Positions 25,697-33,040 of a stretch of 64,000 bases of DNA are shown piece after piece. The translations under genes were made by a program, and so were the position numbers. The DNA is taken from contig NZ_JARYZI010000007.1 in the NCBI RefSeq assembly GCF_029914245.1, positions 62,001 to 126,000 of the forward strand, in the 5' to 3' direction. The notes below the pieces were generated by a model. It did not search any database. It worked only from the letters and a program-made list of their open reading frames with translations, and had not been told where the DNA came from. Numbering within the stretch: position 1 is the first letter of the stretch; every line of letters begins with the position of its first letter. The DNA is from Fusibacter bizertensis (GTDB lineage: Bacteria > Bacillota > Clostridia > Peptostreptococcales > Acidaminobacteraceae).

Positions 25697-26797
25697 TTGA
25701 TTAATTACGAAGATGAACAGTATAAATATAGGGTTTCATTTAATCCAATTACAGGTGTGTATGTTAGGACTTCAGTATTAGACGATAATAAGTTGCAAAC
25801 TGAAGTTGAAGCATTTCGTGGTAGCTACCCACATCTACTTGACGTAGGGATTATGGGGCATTGTCTCCATGGTATTAGCGGAAAATGTGCACAATCTGGG
25901 GTACAGTGTTATCAGTCAGGAAGCCATATAAAAGAACCTCATATGAGTTATGATAACTTTAAAAAGTTAATAGATGAAAGTAGTGGAAAAACATTTCAGA
26001 TCGCACTTGGTGGTAGAGGTGATCCGGACCAGCACCCTGATTTTATAAACATGATTCGGTATGCACGAGAAAATAATATAGTACCCAATTTTACGACTTC
26101 GGGCTATGGACTAGATTTCAGTATTTTACCTGAGGTAAAAAAATACTGCGGTGCGGTAGCGGTGAGCTATTATCGCAGCTTTTATACGACACGGACGATC
26201 CATGCTCTTCTGGCACATGGTATCAAGACCAACATCCATTATGTTTTATCAAATGATACGATTGATGAAGCAATCGATTGGATTGAAAATAAAAAGATAC
26301 CAAGTGGTATTAATCGCGTCATATTTTTACTTCATAAGCCAGTTGGGAATGGATCTGTAGAAAATGTATTATCGATCTATGATCCGAAGGTAAAGTATTT
26401 TTATAATTTGTTCAATAAAGAAGAAAATTGTAATATCGCGGGGTTTGATACTTGTACAGCCCCTGCTTTAATACATTTTGCACCAAGAATTTTAAAAGAT
26501 TCATATGATACTTGCGAAGGCGGAAGGTTCTCTGCTTATGTTACACCAGATTTCAAATTACTCCCTTGTTCTTTTGATGGAGACCAAAAATTTGCTATTC
26601 GTTTAGATAAGTATTCAGTTGAAGAAGCATTTAATAGTACATCTTTTGACAACTTCAGAGATAGTTTTAAAACATATGCAGGAAATTCGGATGAAAATAG
26701 TTGTAGAAACTGCGTAGATAAAGAATTATGTTTGGGTGGATGCCCAATTATGAAATCAATTGTTATTTGCGATGTCTTAGACAAAAACGCACTCTGA
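25697..26797 (+). CDS. Radical SAM / SPASM enzyme with unusual cysteine spacing
   Basis: A 366-residue protein starting at TTG, ten bases after the preceding gene; site AGAGGTG. The N-terminal Cys cluster reads GHCLHGISGKCAQSGVQCYQ (residues ~53-72), spaced CX7CX6C, not the canonical CX3CX2C. LGGRGDPDQHPDF and FTTSGYG match the glycine-rich and TTNG-like radical SAM motifs. The C-terminal SPASM part contains CEGGRFSAYVTPDFKLLPC and CRNCVDKELCLGGCP, able to bind auxiliary [4Fe-4S] clusters. SPASM enzymes commonly modify ribosomally made peptides. Its neighbour, the PDGT-repeat protein, is the obvious candidate substrate. Confidence 0.8.
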   Translation: MINYEDEQYKYRVSFNPITGVYVRTSVLDDNKLQTEVEAFRGSYPHLLDVGIMGHCLHGISGKCAQSGVQCYQSGSHIKEPHMSYDNFKKLIDESSGKTFQIALGGRGDPDQHPDFINMIRYARENNIVPNFTTSGYGLDFSILPEVKKYCGAVAVSYYRSFYTTRTIHALLAHGIKTNIHYVLSNDTIDEAIDWIENKKIPSGINRVIFLLHKPVGNGSVENVLSIYDPKVKYFYNLFNKEENCNIAGFDTCTAPALIHFAPRILKDSYDTCEGGRFSAYVTPDFKLLPCSFDGDQKFAIRLDKYSVEEAFNSTSFDNFRDSFKTYAGNSDENSCRNCVDKELCLGGCPIMKSIVICDVLDKNAL

Positions 26798-26812
26798 TTT
26801 GGAGGTATGGTT

Positions 26813-28105
26813 ATGAAGATAAGTGTAGATCATGTTACCAACTCATCTAGTGAATCATTTGGCACTGTAATTGTTGACAGTATAGCAGCTATCGGGCTGG
26901 CGATTCCGTTTATAGCTGTAACAATGGGGAATAGCGACTTAAATAAAGATAGTGACAATGAAGAAACAAGTGGTGATGAATACGACTATGAACCGTATGA
27001 ATCGACAGATCCAAGTGACCCATCCGGTACAATTATTCAAAAAAATCGTGATGGGTCAGTAACTAAGACGCATCCTGATGGCACCAAAGGAACAAAGATG
27101 CCTGATGATACGGTATATGTATCTGCCCCCGATGGTACAACTGGTGTGATAGAACCTGATGGGCATCAAATATTGACGATGCCAGATGGCACAAAAGTTG
27201 AACACTATACAGATGGAACTTCTTATGCTGAATATCCAGATGGAACATCTCGTGTGGAATACCCTGATGGCACTGTTAAAGAGCTAAATCCACAGGGTGA
27301 GATGATTCAAGTCAATCCCGATGGTTCTTTCATGGTAAGAGAACCAGGAAAAACAACTTCGAAAGTCTATAACCCAGAGGGGCGATTTGTTGGAATGTCT
27401 GATGAACGTGGGACAGATATAAAAGTGGATGAAAATGATGAAGTAAAGGGAACTTATGTTAGTCCGAGTGGCGAGAAGTTAGAAGTAACGGGAAACTTGA
27501 ACTCAGGACTTGTGATGCAAAATGATAAAGGCACTAAGATAGAAATTGATGAAGATGGTGGACTAGTAGGTGCAATGGTTAAAGACGAAAACGGCTACCT
27601 TCAGATTGATGAAAATGGTGCAATAAAGAGTGAGGGCAAGAATCCCGAGACTGGTGTTACGTATACATTAGATTTCAACCCAGATAAGGGACTTAAGTAC
27701 AAAGATTCAAACGGGAATTTTATCGACGTTGATGCAACTGGAAAAGGAAGCGCAAGGGTTGTTGATGACCAGGGAACTCTATCTATAGACAAGGATGGTC
27801 GTGTTGAAGCTACTGATAAAGAAGGAAATTACGAAAATTACATTCCAAATGATGATGGTTCGGCTACTTGGGAAAGTGGAGATGCAAATGGACCGAAAGT
27901 AACAGGTGTAATTGATAAAGAAGGTAATGTAGAATATACAGCAACTGATGGCAGTAAACTTAAAATAACGAAAGACTCAACATTGACCATCACGGATCCA
28001 AGTGGAAATGAAACTTCTTATACGAAAGCCCAAATTGACAACATGGTTGCTGAGCAAAAGGCGAATGTCTCGGCCATAGATGATGCATTCAAAGGGGGAA
28101 AATAA
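26813..28105 (+). CDS. PDGT-repeat protein with VTNSSSESF N-terminus (candidate radical SAM substrate)
   Basis: About 430 residues; ATG 26813 lies seven bases after GGAGG, while the earlier ATG 26807 is too close. The N-terminus MKISVDHVTNSSSESF is followed by one hydrophobic segment (FGTVIVDSIAAIGLAIPFIA). An acidic linker leads to ~10 tandem units of about 8-11 residues with PDGT-type turns (HPDGT, APDGT, MPDGT, YPDGT twice, NPDGS; ~65-170), then more weakly repeated DxDG/ENG strand-turn units to the end. It is strongly acidic and poor in Cys, suggesting an elongated beta structure outside the cell. Position after the radical SAM gene suggests the N-terminus is modified. Function unknown. 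Confidence 0.75.
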   Translation: MKISVDHVTNSSSESFGTVIVDSIAAIGLAIPFIAVTMGNSDLNKDSDNEETSGDEYDYEPYESTDPSDPSGTIIQKNRDGSVTKTHPDGTKGTKMPDDTVYVSAPDGTTGVIEPDGHQILTMPDGTKVEHYTDGTSYAEYPDGTSRVEYPDGTVKELNPQGEMIQVNPDGSFMVREPGKTTSKVYNPEGRFVGMSDERGTDIKVDENDEVKGTYVSPSGEKLEVTGNLNSGLVMQNDKGTKIEIDEDGGLVGAMVKDENGYLQIDENGAIKSEGKNPETGVTYTLDFNPDKGLKYKDSNGNFIDVDATGKGSARVVDDQGTLSIDKDGRVEATDKEGNYENYIPNDDGSATWESGDANGPKVTGVIDKEGNVEYTATDGSKLKITKDSTLTITDPSGNETSYTKAQIDNMVAEQKANVSAIDDAFKGGK

Positions 28106-28107
28106 CG

Positions 28108-28320
28108 ATGAATAAAATTATCCCAGAAGCACACAAAGAAAGCATATTACAAGCGTTACAAATAAAAGCTTCCATTGAAGAAAAACAAAAGTTGTCCATT
28201 GGCAATATAGAAGCAATTGGAAAACTAAAAGATACGACGCTTGAGGCTTACACAGATTATCGCAATCTTAAAAGAAAATTTAATATGGCAATGACGCTAA
28301 TTGATATGTTTAAAGATTGA
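28108..28320 (+). CDS. 70-residue helical protein, last gene of the radical SAM operon
   Basis: Starts three bases after the PDGT-repeat gene with GGGGGA upstream, so it is co-translated. Predicted to be largely helical and Lys/Glu-rich (HKESILQALQIKASIEEKQK, AYTDYRNLKRKFNMAM), without membrane segments or Cys. No family recognised. It could be a chaperone, small partner or immunity-type protein for the operon. Confidence 0.6.
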   Translation: MNKIIPEAHKESILQALQIKASIEEKQKLSIGNIEAIGKLKDTTLEAYTDYRNLKRKFNMAMTLIDMFKD

Positions 28321-28360
28321 TAACAGAATTGTATAGCTATTCATAATTAAAGGACACAAG

Positions 28361-28410
28361 GATACAAAAAGTTTAAGATTAATTAACGAATTTTGTATCG
28401 ACACCTCTTT
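28361..28410 (+). terminator. Possible terminator after the radical SAM operon
   Basis: GATACAAAA / TTTTGTATC perfect 9-bp stem with a 21-base loop, followed by CTCTTTTA. A T-rich tail is present but weak. Confidence 0.35.
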
Positions 28411-28426
28411 TATATCCATGTATAAT
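28398..28426 (+). promoter_or_regulatory. Promoter of the DUF1292 gene
   Basis: TCGACA, 17-bp spacer, perfect TATAAT, about 28 bases before the ATG. Confidence 0.55.
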
Positions 28427-28454
28427 CAAGGAAATAACTCAATGAGGTGACGAA

Positions 28455-28799
28455 ATGTCTGATTTAAAAAATAATGATGTAAATGTAGAAGATAACGCAT
28501 GTGGCTGTGGACACGATCATGACCACGATCACGATCATCACGTGCATACACTAACACTTGAACTTGAAAATGGCGAAGAGTTAGTTTGTCCAATTATCGA
28601 GATCTTTGAAGTGGAAGGTAAAGAGTATATTGCTTTATTACACCCAGAAGAAGAAATTGCAATGCTTTATGGATTTGTTGATGATGAAGATGGTTCAGTA
28701 GAATTAACTGAAATCAAAGATGATGATGAATATGACAAAATCGCTGAAGTTTTCAACACTTTAGTTGGCGCAGAAGACGATGAGGAAGAAGAAGCATAA
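28455..28799 (+). CDS. DUF1292 family protein with His-rich N-terminus
   Basis: A 114-residue acidic protein. The core (HTLTLELENGEELVCPIIEI, FEVEGKEYIALLHP) is the DUF1292 fold found throughout Firmicutes, often near alanyl-tRNA synthetase/yrzB genes. Here it carries an N-terminal extension with CGCGHDHDHDHDHHVH that could bind metal. AGGTGA precedes the ATG. Single gene with its own promoter and terminator. Function unknown. Confidence 0.85.
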   Translation: MSDLKNNDVNVEDNACGCGHDHDHDHDHHVHTLTLELENGEELVCPIIEIFEVEGKEYIALLHPEEEIAMLYGFVDDEDGSVELTEIKDDDEYDKIAEVFNTLVGAEDDEEEEA

Positions 28800-28841
28800 A
28801 ATATAAACACGAATAATAAACTGTATATTGTTAGAAGTAGT

Positions 28842-28886
28842 AAGGCCTTTAAGATGTCATATATGTTCATTTTAGAGGCTTTTTTC
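28842..28886 (+). terminator. Terminator of the DUF1292 gene
   Basis: AAGGCCTTTAAGATG pairs with CATTTTAGAGGCTT (with G-U pairs), followed by TTTTTT. Confidence 0.7.
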
Positions 28887-28998
28887 CGTGCATTGTGTAA
28901 ACAAAGTTTTAATTTTGCACGATTATAACTAAAAAAAATGAAATAGTACGATATACTATATGTACAAACTGGAAGGAGTGATACTTATTTTAAAATTT

Positions 28999-30108
28999 AT
29001 GAATCTATCATACTTTAACAATACCATTGAAAACTATCTGTGGTTTGTAGGCATTTTTTTGATGAGTTTTCTCATCATTCAATTTTTAAAAGCAGTTATT
29101 TTTAAACATATTTTTAAATGGGCTGCTAGTAGATCGGTAACAGCACAGCTAAAGCTTATACCTATTGTAAAAAAATACTTGCCTAGATTTTTATATGTGT
29201 TGGCATTTTATATGAGCGTCAATACATTGATGATTAGTCCGTATGTTCATCGGATCATAATGATTGGTGTTTTATCGGCCATTGTCTATATTGTGGCAAA
29301 GCTTGTTATTGCATTTGTAGAGTTTATGTTCAGCAGATATCGTGAGCGTACTGATATTGACTCAAGTCAAAATATGGCCATGACTTGGCTCTCTAAGATG
29401 GTGAAGGCTGTTATCTGGATTATTGCTTTTCTCATCATTATAAGCAATATTGTTCCTGATGTGAGTGCATTAGTAGCAGGACTAGGTGTAGGTGGTATCG
29501 CAGTGGCTTTTGCAGCACAGGCCATTATCGAAGATATTTTTAGCTACTTCACTATATTTTTGGACAGACCATTTCAAATTGGAGACTTTATAACTACAGG
29601 AGATTACCTTGGAGAAGTTAAACATATTGGAATCAGAACCACTAGACTGAAAAGTCTTGGTGGTGAAGAGTTGGTGTTTTCAAATAAAGACCTCACATCA
29701 GCTAGGATTCGAAATTATAAGACGATGGAAGAAAGACGTGTTGTATTTTCAATAGGCGTCACCTATGATACATCGCTCGAAAAACTGAAGCAAATACCAG
29801 AAGTGCTAAAGGAAATCATAGATTCGAAAGAGATGACAAGATTTGACCGAGCACACTTCTTATCATACGGAGATTCTAGTTTGAAGTATGAAATTGTTTA
29901 TTATGTTTTATCAGGTGATTATAACAAGTACATGGATGTACATCAGGCCATCAATTTTGACATAAGAGAGCGTTTTGATGCGATGGAACTTGAATTTGCA
30001 TTTCCAACACGAACATTATATATCGAAAACAATGAACCTAAAACCACAGTAGTAGACAAAAATATACCAGAGGATCAAAACACTAAAGTGGATCAACCAG
30101 GTGAATAG
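28999..30108 (+). CDS. MscS-type mechanosensitive channel
   Basis: About 369 residues from ATG 28999. The upstream ATG (28960) overlaps a TATACT -10-like element and has no ribosome binding site, whereas AAGGAG occurs at 28973-28978, close to an in-frame ATT; the exact start is uncertain. Four or so spans lie in the first 170 residues. The pore helix GLGVGGIAVAFAAQAIIEDI is the MscS TM3 signature, followed by the DRPFQIGDFI beta domain with GIRTTRLKSLGGEELVFSNK. A polar C-terminal tail ends the protein. It opens under membrane tension during osmotic downshock. Confidence 0.9.
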   Translation: MNLSYFNNTIENYLWFVGIFLMSFLIIQFLKAVIFKHIFKWAASRSVTAQLKLIPIVKKYLPRFLYVLAFYMSVNTLMISPYVHRIIMIGVLSAIVYIVAKLVIAFVEFMFSRYRERTDIDSSQNMAMTWLSKMVKAVIWIIAFLIIISNIVPDVSALVAGLGVGGIAVAFAAQAIIEDIFSYFTIFLDRPFQIGDFITTGDYLGEVKHIGIRTTRLKSLGGEELVFSNKDLTSARIRNYKTMEERRVVFSIGVTYDTSLEKLKQIPEVLKEIIDSKEMTRFDRAHFLSYGDSSLKYEIVYYVLSGDYNKYMDVHQAINFDIRERFDAMELEFAFPTRTLYIENNEPKTTVVDKNIPEDQNTKVDQPGE

Positions 30109-30188
30109 TTGAGAGACCGTTTATTTCTCATTTCATAGGGTAGGTACTTAGATATAGGCAATATTATGCTATTAAAGGAGGTATCTGC

Positions 30189-31337
30189 ATGAAAATATTA
30201 AATAGGACTGAGCTAAAAAATCTGATGCAATTTAATGAGCAACCTTGTGTTTCAATCTTTCTCCCTACAGAAAAGGTTGGAACTGAGATAGAGAAAAACA
30301 AAATACAGCTAAAGAATCTAATCAAAGAATCAGAAGAGAAACTAAAGAAAACGTCTATGCTTGAAAAAGAAATTCCTAAGTTACTAGCACCTATTGAAAA
30401 ACTTTTGGATGACAATATGTTCTGGAGTTATCAAAACGATGGACTTGCTATGTTTATTACTAAAGGCGAATTCTACTATTATCAATTGCCAATTAAATTT
30501 GAGAAACTAACAGTTGTCTCTAAAAGGTTTCATGTTAAACCGTTATTGTCACTCTTTAATAACAATGGTCAATTCTATGTTCTCGCACTAAGCCAACATG
30601 AAGTACGTTTGATAGAATGCAGTCAGTTCGGAGCAACTGAGATTAAGCTAGAGGATATGCCAGCTAACATATCAGAAGCACTCAAATATGACGAACAGGA
30701 AAAACAACTTCAGTTCCATACAGGAACAGCTGGAGGGACTGGTGGTAATGTACGTTCTGCGATGTTCCACGGACAAGATGTGGACCATAAAAATGATATT
30801 CTTAGGTATTTTAGACAAATTAACGCTAGCGTTGTAGATTTTCTAAAAGAATGTAAAGCACCACTAATCTTAGCTGGTGTAGATTATTTGCTCTCAATAT
30901 ACAAGGAAGCAAATGACTACCAAGGATTACTTGAAGAAGGGCTTATTGGCAACCCAGAGAAATTAAGTACAAAAGAAATACGTGATGAAGTTTGGAACAT
31001 AGTAGAGCCATACTTTGAGGAAAAACAAAAGCAGGCTAGTGCGCTTTATATGGAACTTTCAGGTACAGATCAAGCGTCTAATGATATTGAAAAAATTGTG
31101 CCAGCTGCATACAATGGCAGGGTAAAACAGCTTATTATTTCTACAGGTATACAGCAATGGGGTGAATTTGTATCTGAAAAAAATGCTGTAGAGCTTCACG
31201 ATGTAGATACGAGTAGCTCGATAGACTTAATTGATTTTGCAGCAACTTGTACATTTTTAACTGGTGGAGATGTGTTTATCGTTGGTGCAGAAGATATCCC
31301 AGAAGGAAAACCGTACGCAGCAATATTAAGATATTAA
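30189..31337 (+). CDS. baeRF-type (archaeo-eukaryotic release factor-like) protein
   Basis: A 382-residue protein resembling bacterial homologues of archaeo-eukaryotic release factor/eRF1 middle domains (baeRF3/baeRF7-type): LKNLMQFNEQPCVSIFLPTE at the N-terminus, the QNDGLAMFITKGEFYYYQLP strand region, FYVLALSQHEVRLIECS, and a C-terminal half with LILAGVDYLLSIYKEA and CTFLTGGDVFIVGAEDIP. Family members are thought to act on stalled ribosomes or translation quality control, but none is well characterised. AAAGGAGG precedes the ATG. The gene ends at a conserved-core terminator. Confidence 0.75.
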   Translation: MKILNRTELKNLMQFNEQPCVSIFLPTEKVGTEIEKNKIQLKNLIKESEEKLKKTSMLEKEIPKLLAPIEKLLDDNMFWSYQNDGLAMFITKGEFYYYQLPIKFEKLTVVSKRFHVKPLLSLFNNNGQFYVLALSQHEVRLIECSQFGATEIKLEDMPANISEALKYDEQEKQLQFHTGTAGGTGGNVRSAMFHGQDVDHKNDILRYFRQINASVVDFLKECKAPLILAGVDYLLSIYKEANDYQGLLEEGLIGNPEKLSTKEIRDEVWNIVEPYFEEKQKQASALYMELSGTDQASNDIEKIVPAAYNGRVKQLIISTGIQQWGEFVSEKNAVELHDVDTSSSIDLIDFAATCTFLTGGDVFIVGAEDIPEGKPYAAILRY

Positions 31338-31342
31338 GAATA

Positions 31343-31390
31343 AAGGAGATGTTGCAAATCTAAGAATTTAGATTAGCAGCATCTCCTTTT
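31343..31390. terminator. Bidirectional terminator with conserved inner hairpin core
   Basis: Outer stem AAAGGAGATG / CATCTCCTTT; inner core TTGCAAATCTAAGAATTTAG. The same core occurs at 7984-8036 and 47946-47997. It separates convergent baeRF and S4 genes. Confidence 0.8.
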
Positions 31391-31404
31391 AATTTATATC
31401 TTAT

Positions 31405-32004
31405 TTACATCTGTTTTGCATAGAATTCTACGACTAAGTGATCATCAATCTGAATAGGAATTTCATCGCGATTTGGATAACGAGCAAGTGAAGCAGAAAA
31501 TAGATCAGGACTATAAGTTATATAAGGCAGTGTATGATTAGCGGCTTCTGATAGATTTTCTTTAAAGGTGATGACATCTCTTGATCTTTCCCTAAGCGTA
31601 ATCACATCACCTTCTGAAATTGCGTATGATGGAATATCAACTTTTTTACCATTGACTAAGATATGACCATGTACGACCATCTGTCTTGCTTGTCTAATTG
31701 AACTACCGAAGTTCATACGATAAACCATATTATCTAGTCTACATTCTAAATCCTTAATGAGTTTCTCGCCAGTTAGTTCGTTGCTACTTTTAGCATTCTT
31801 AACATAACGTCTAAATTGTTTTTCCATTACTTCATAGTAACCTCTAAGGCGTTGCTTTTCTAATAATTGAACCCCGTAAGGTGATAGTTTCTTCGCATCT
31901 CTCGCCTGTCCATTACCTTGTCTTTTCATCGCTTTTGGATGGCCAGTTACATTTAAGTTTAATCGTCTACATTGTTTAAATCTTGGCTCACGCATTCTTG
32001 CCAA
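31405..32004 (-). CDS. rpsD: 30S ribosomal protein S4 paralogue lacking the zinc-cysteine set
   Basis: A 199-residue S4 starting at TTG (GGAGG seven bases upstream). The N-terminal rRNA-binding region MARMREPRFKQCRRLNLNVT has one Cys in place of the four-Cys zinc site of zinc-type S4; the S4 RNA-binding domain (RLDNMVYRMNFGSSIRQARQ, VNGKKVDIPS) is intact. Zinc-free paralogues of ribosomal proteins typically replace zinc-binding copies when zinc is scarce. Two Fur-family boxes over the promoter support metal regulation. It stands alone, outside any ribosomal protein operon, which suggests a second copy. Confidence 0.9.
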   Translation of the reverse strand: MARMREPRFKQCRRLNLNVTGHPKAMKRQGNGQARDAKKLSPYGVQLLEKQRLRGYYEVMEKQFRRYVKNAKSSNELTGEKLIKDLECRLDNMVYRMNFGSSIRQARQMVVHGHILVNGKKVDIPSYAISEGDVITLRERSRDVITFKENLSEAANHTLPYITYSPDLFSASLARYPNRDEIPIQIDDHLVVEFYAKQM

Positions 32005-32028
32005 ATTTTCACCTCCAATTTCTACAAA

Positions 32029-32043
32029 TGATAATTATTATCA
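32029..32043. promoter_or_regulatory. Fur-family box 1 upstream of S4
   Basis: TGATAATTATTATCA: a perfect 7-1-7 inverted repeat matching the Fur-family consensus, just downstream of the -10 on the minus strand. Confidence 0.7.
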
Positions 32044-32056
32044 ATAACAGTATTAA

Positions 32057-32085
32057 ATAATATCACTGTTGATAATGATTGTCAA
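32057..32085 (-). promoter_or_regulatory. Promoter of the S4 paralogue
   Basis: Minus strand TTGACA (32080-32085), 17-bp spacer, TATTAT (32057-32062). A Fur-family box overlaps the -35 and spacer. Confidence 0.75.
32070..32084. promoter_or_regulatory. Fur-family box 2 overlapping the S4 -35
   Basis: TGATAATGATTGTCA: a 7-1-7 repeat with one mismatch, overlapping the minus-strand -35 hexamer; binding would block transcription. Confidence 0.65.
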
Positions 32086-32104
32086 GTAGAGGATGAATAG
32101 TTAT

Positions 32105-32842
32105 TTATTTCCCTTGAAAGCCTTGTGATTTTGAAACAGGGCTAACTTTAGGATAGTAAACACTTTGATATAATCCTGAAACAGATGAAGACCAGTTTCT
32201 ATCTGATTCACCATTAGTTCTTTCTAGCATATATTTAGAAACAGTATCGTCATAAGCATCGATTTGTGGCTTTAACTCAGGATTATATTTTTCATGATGT
32301 ACAAAAGTATCAAGTGGGAGTCTCGGCTTTTTATCTGATGTTTCAGCAGGGTATCCAACAACTAAACCAACAACAGGAAATACATATTCAGGTAGTCCCA
32401 ATAAATCAATTATTGCTTGAGGGTTTCTTCTAACGCCACCAATTGGAACGATTCCAAGTCCTAAACTTTCAGCAGCTCCAATTGCGTTGCTCATAGCTAT
32501 GCCAACATCTACACTTGCTACCATAAGTGATTCGATATCTTGTGTGATGATTAATGGTAATGAATTTTTGTCAGCTGCAAGTTTAGCTTTATGATAATCT
32601 GCAACAAAAACTAAAAACACAGGTGCTTGATCAATCCAAACTTGATCTCCGGCTTCAACTGATAATGCTTTTTTTGTTTCGGGGTTTTTGACAACAATGA
32701 CACTGAGTTGTTGACCGTTAATAGAAGTTGGTGCAGCCTGAGCACTTGCGATAATAGCATCCAATATATCGGTAGGAATCTCTTTATCCATATAATTTCT
32801 AATCGAGCGGTGGTTAAGGTAAGTTTCAATTGTTTGATTCAT
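32105..32842 (-). CDS. Nitroreductase (NfsA-like flavin oxidoreductase)
   Basis: A 245-residue FMN enzyme: YLNHRSIRNYMDKEIPTDIL gives the Arg-Ser-x-Arg FMN phosphate site, AQAAPTSINGQQLSVIVV the next FMN motif, and GLGIVPIGGVRRNPQAIIDL plus VVGLVVGYPAE the C-terminal half. The pattern is that of NfsA/FRP NADPH-dependent nitroreductases. AAAGGAG precedes the ATG. Divergent from a MATE pump gene, so the two may form a detoxification unit. Confidence 0.92.
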   Translation of the reverse strand: MNQTIETYLNHRSIRNYMDKEIPTDILDAIIASAQAAPTSINGQQLSVIVVKNPETKKALSVEAGDQVWIDQAPVFLVFVADYHKAKLAADKNSLPLIITQDIESLMVASVDVGIAMSNAIGAAESLGLGIVPIGGVRRNPQAIIDLLGLPEYVFPVVGLVVGYPAETSDKKPRLPLDTFVHHEKYNPELKPQIDAYDDTVSKYMLERTNGESDRNWSSSVSGLYQSVYYPKVSPVSKSQGFQGK

Positions 32843-32909
32843 AGCAATCTCCTTTAAAATAGTTAATAAAAGGATTATAACTGATTCATATGAAGAAAAA
32901 TCAGATTAA

Positions 32910-32975
32910 TTGTATGCAATTTGTGAACGAATGGATTAAATCTTAAGATAACTTAATCTAATGAAGTGCATACAA
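32910..32975. repeat. Long imperfect inverted repeat between divergent nitroreductase and MATE genes
   Basis: Outer arms TTGTATGCA / TGCATACAA are perfect; inner GATTAA / TTAATC arms also pair. It covers the space where both promoters should lie, so it may be a shared operator or cruciform. Confidence 0.45.
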
Positions 32976-33040
32976 ATAGAGGAGTTTTTTTATTGAGTAG
33001 CGAATTTAAGCATAAATAACACTTGAGAGGATGCAGAAAT

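Noticed and set aside
28455-28799. His/Asp-rich start of the DUF1292 protein as a metal-storage protein
   Set aside because: The DUF1292 core is clear; the HDHDHDH stretch may bind metal but does not define the function.
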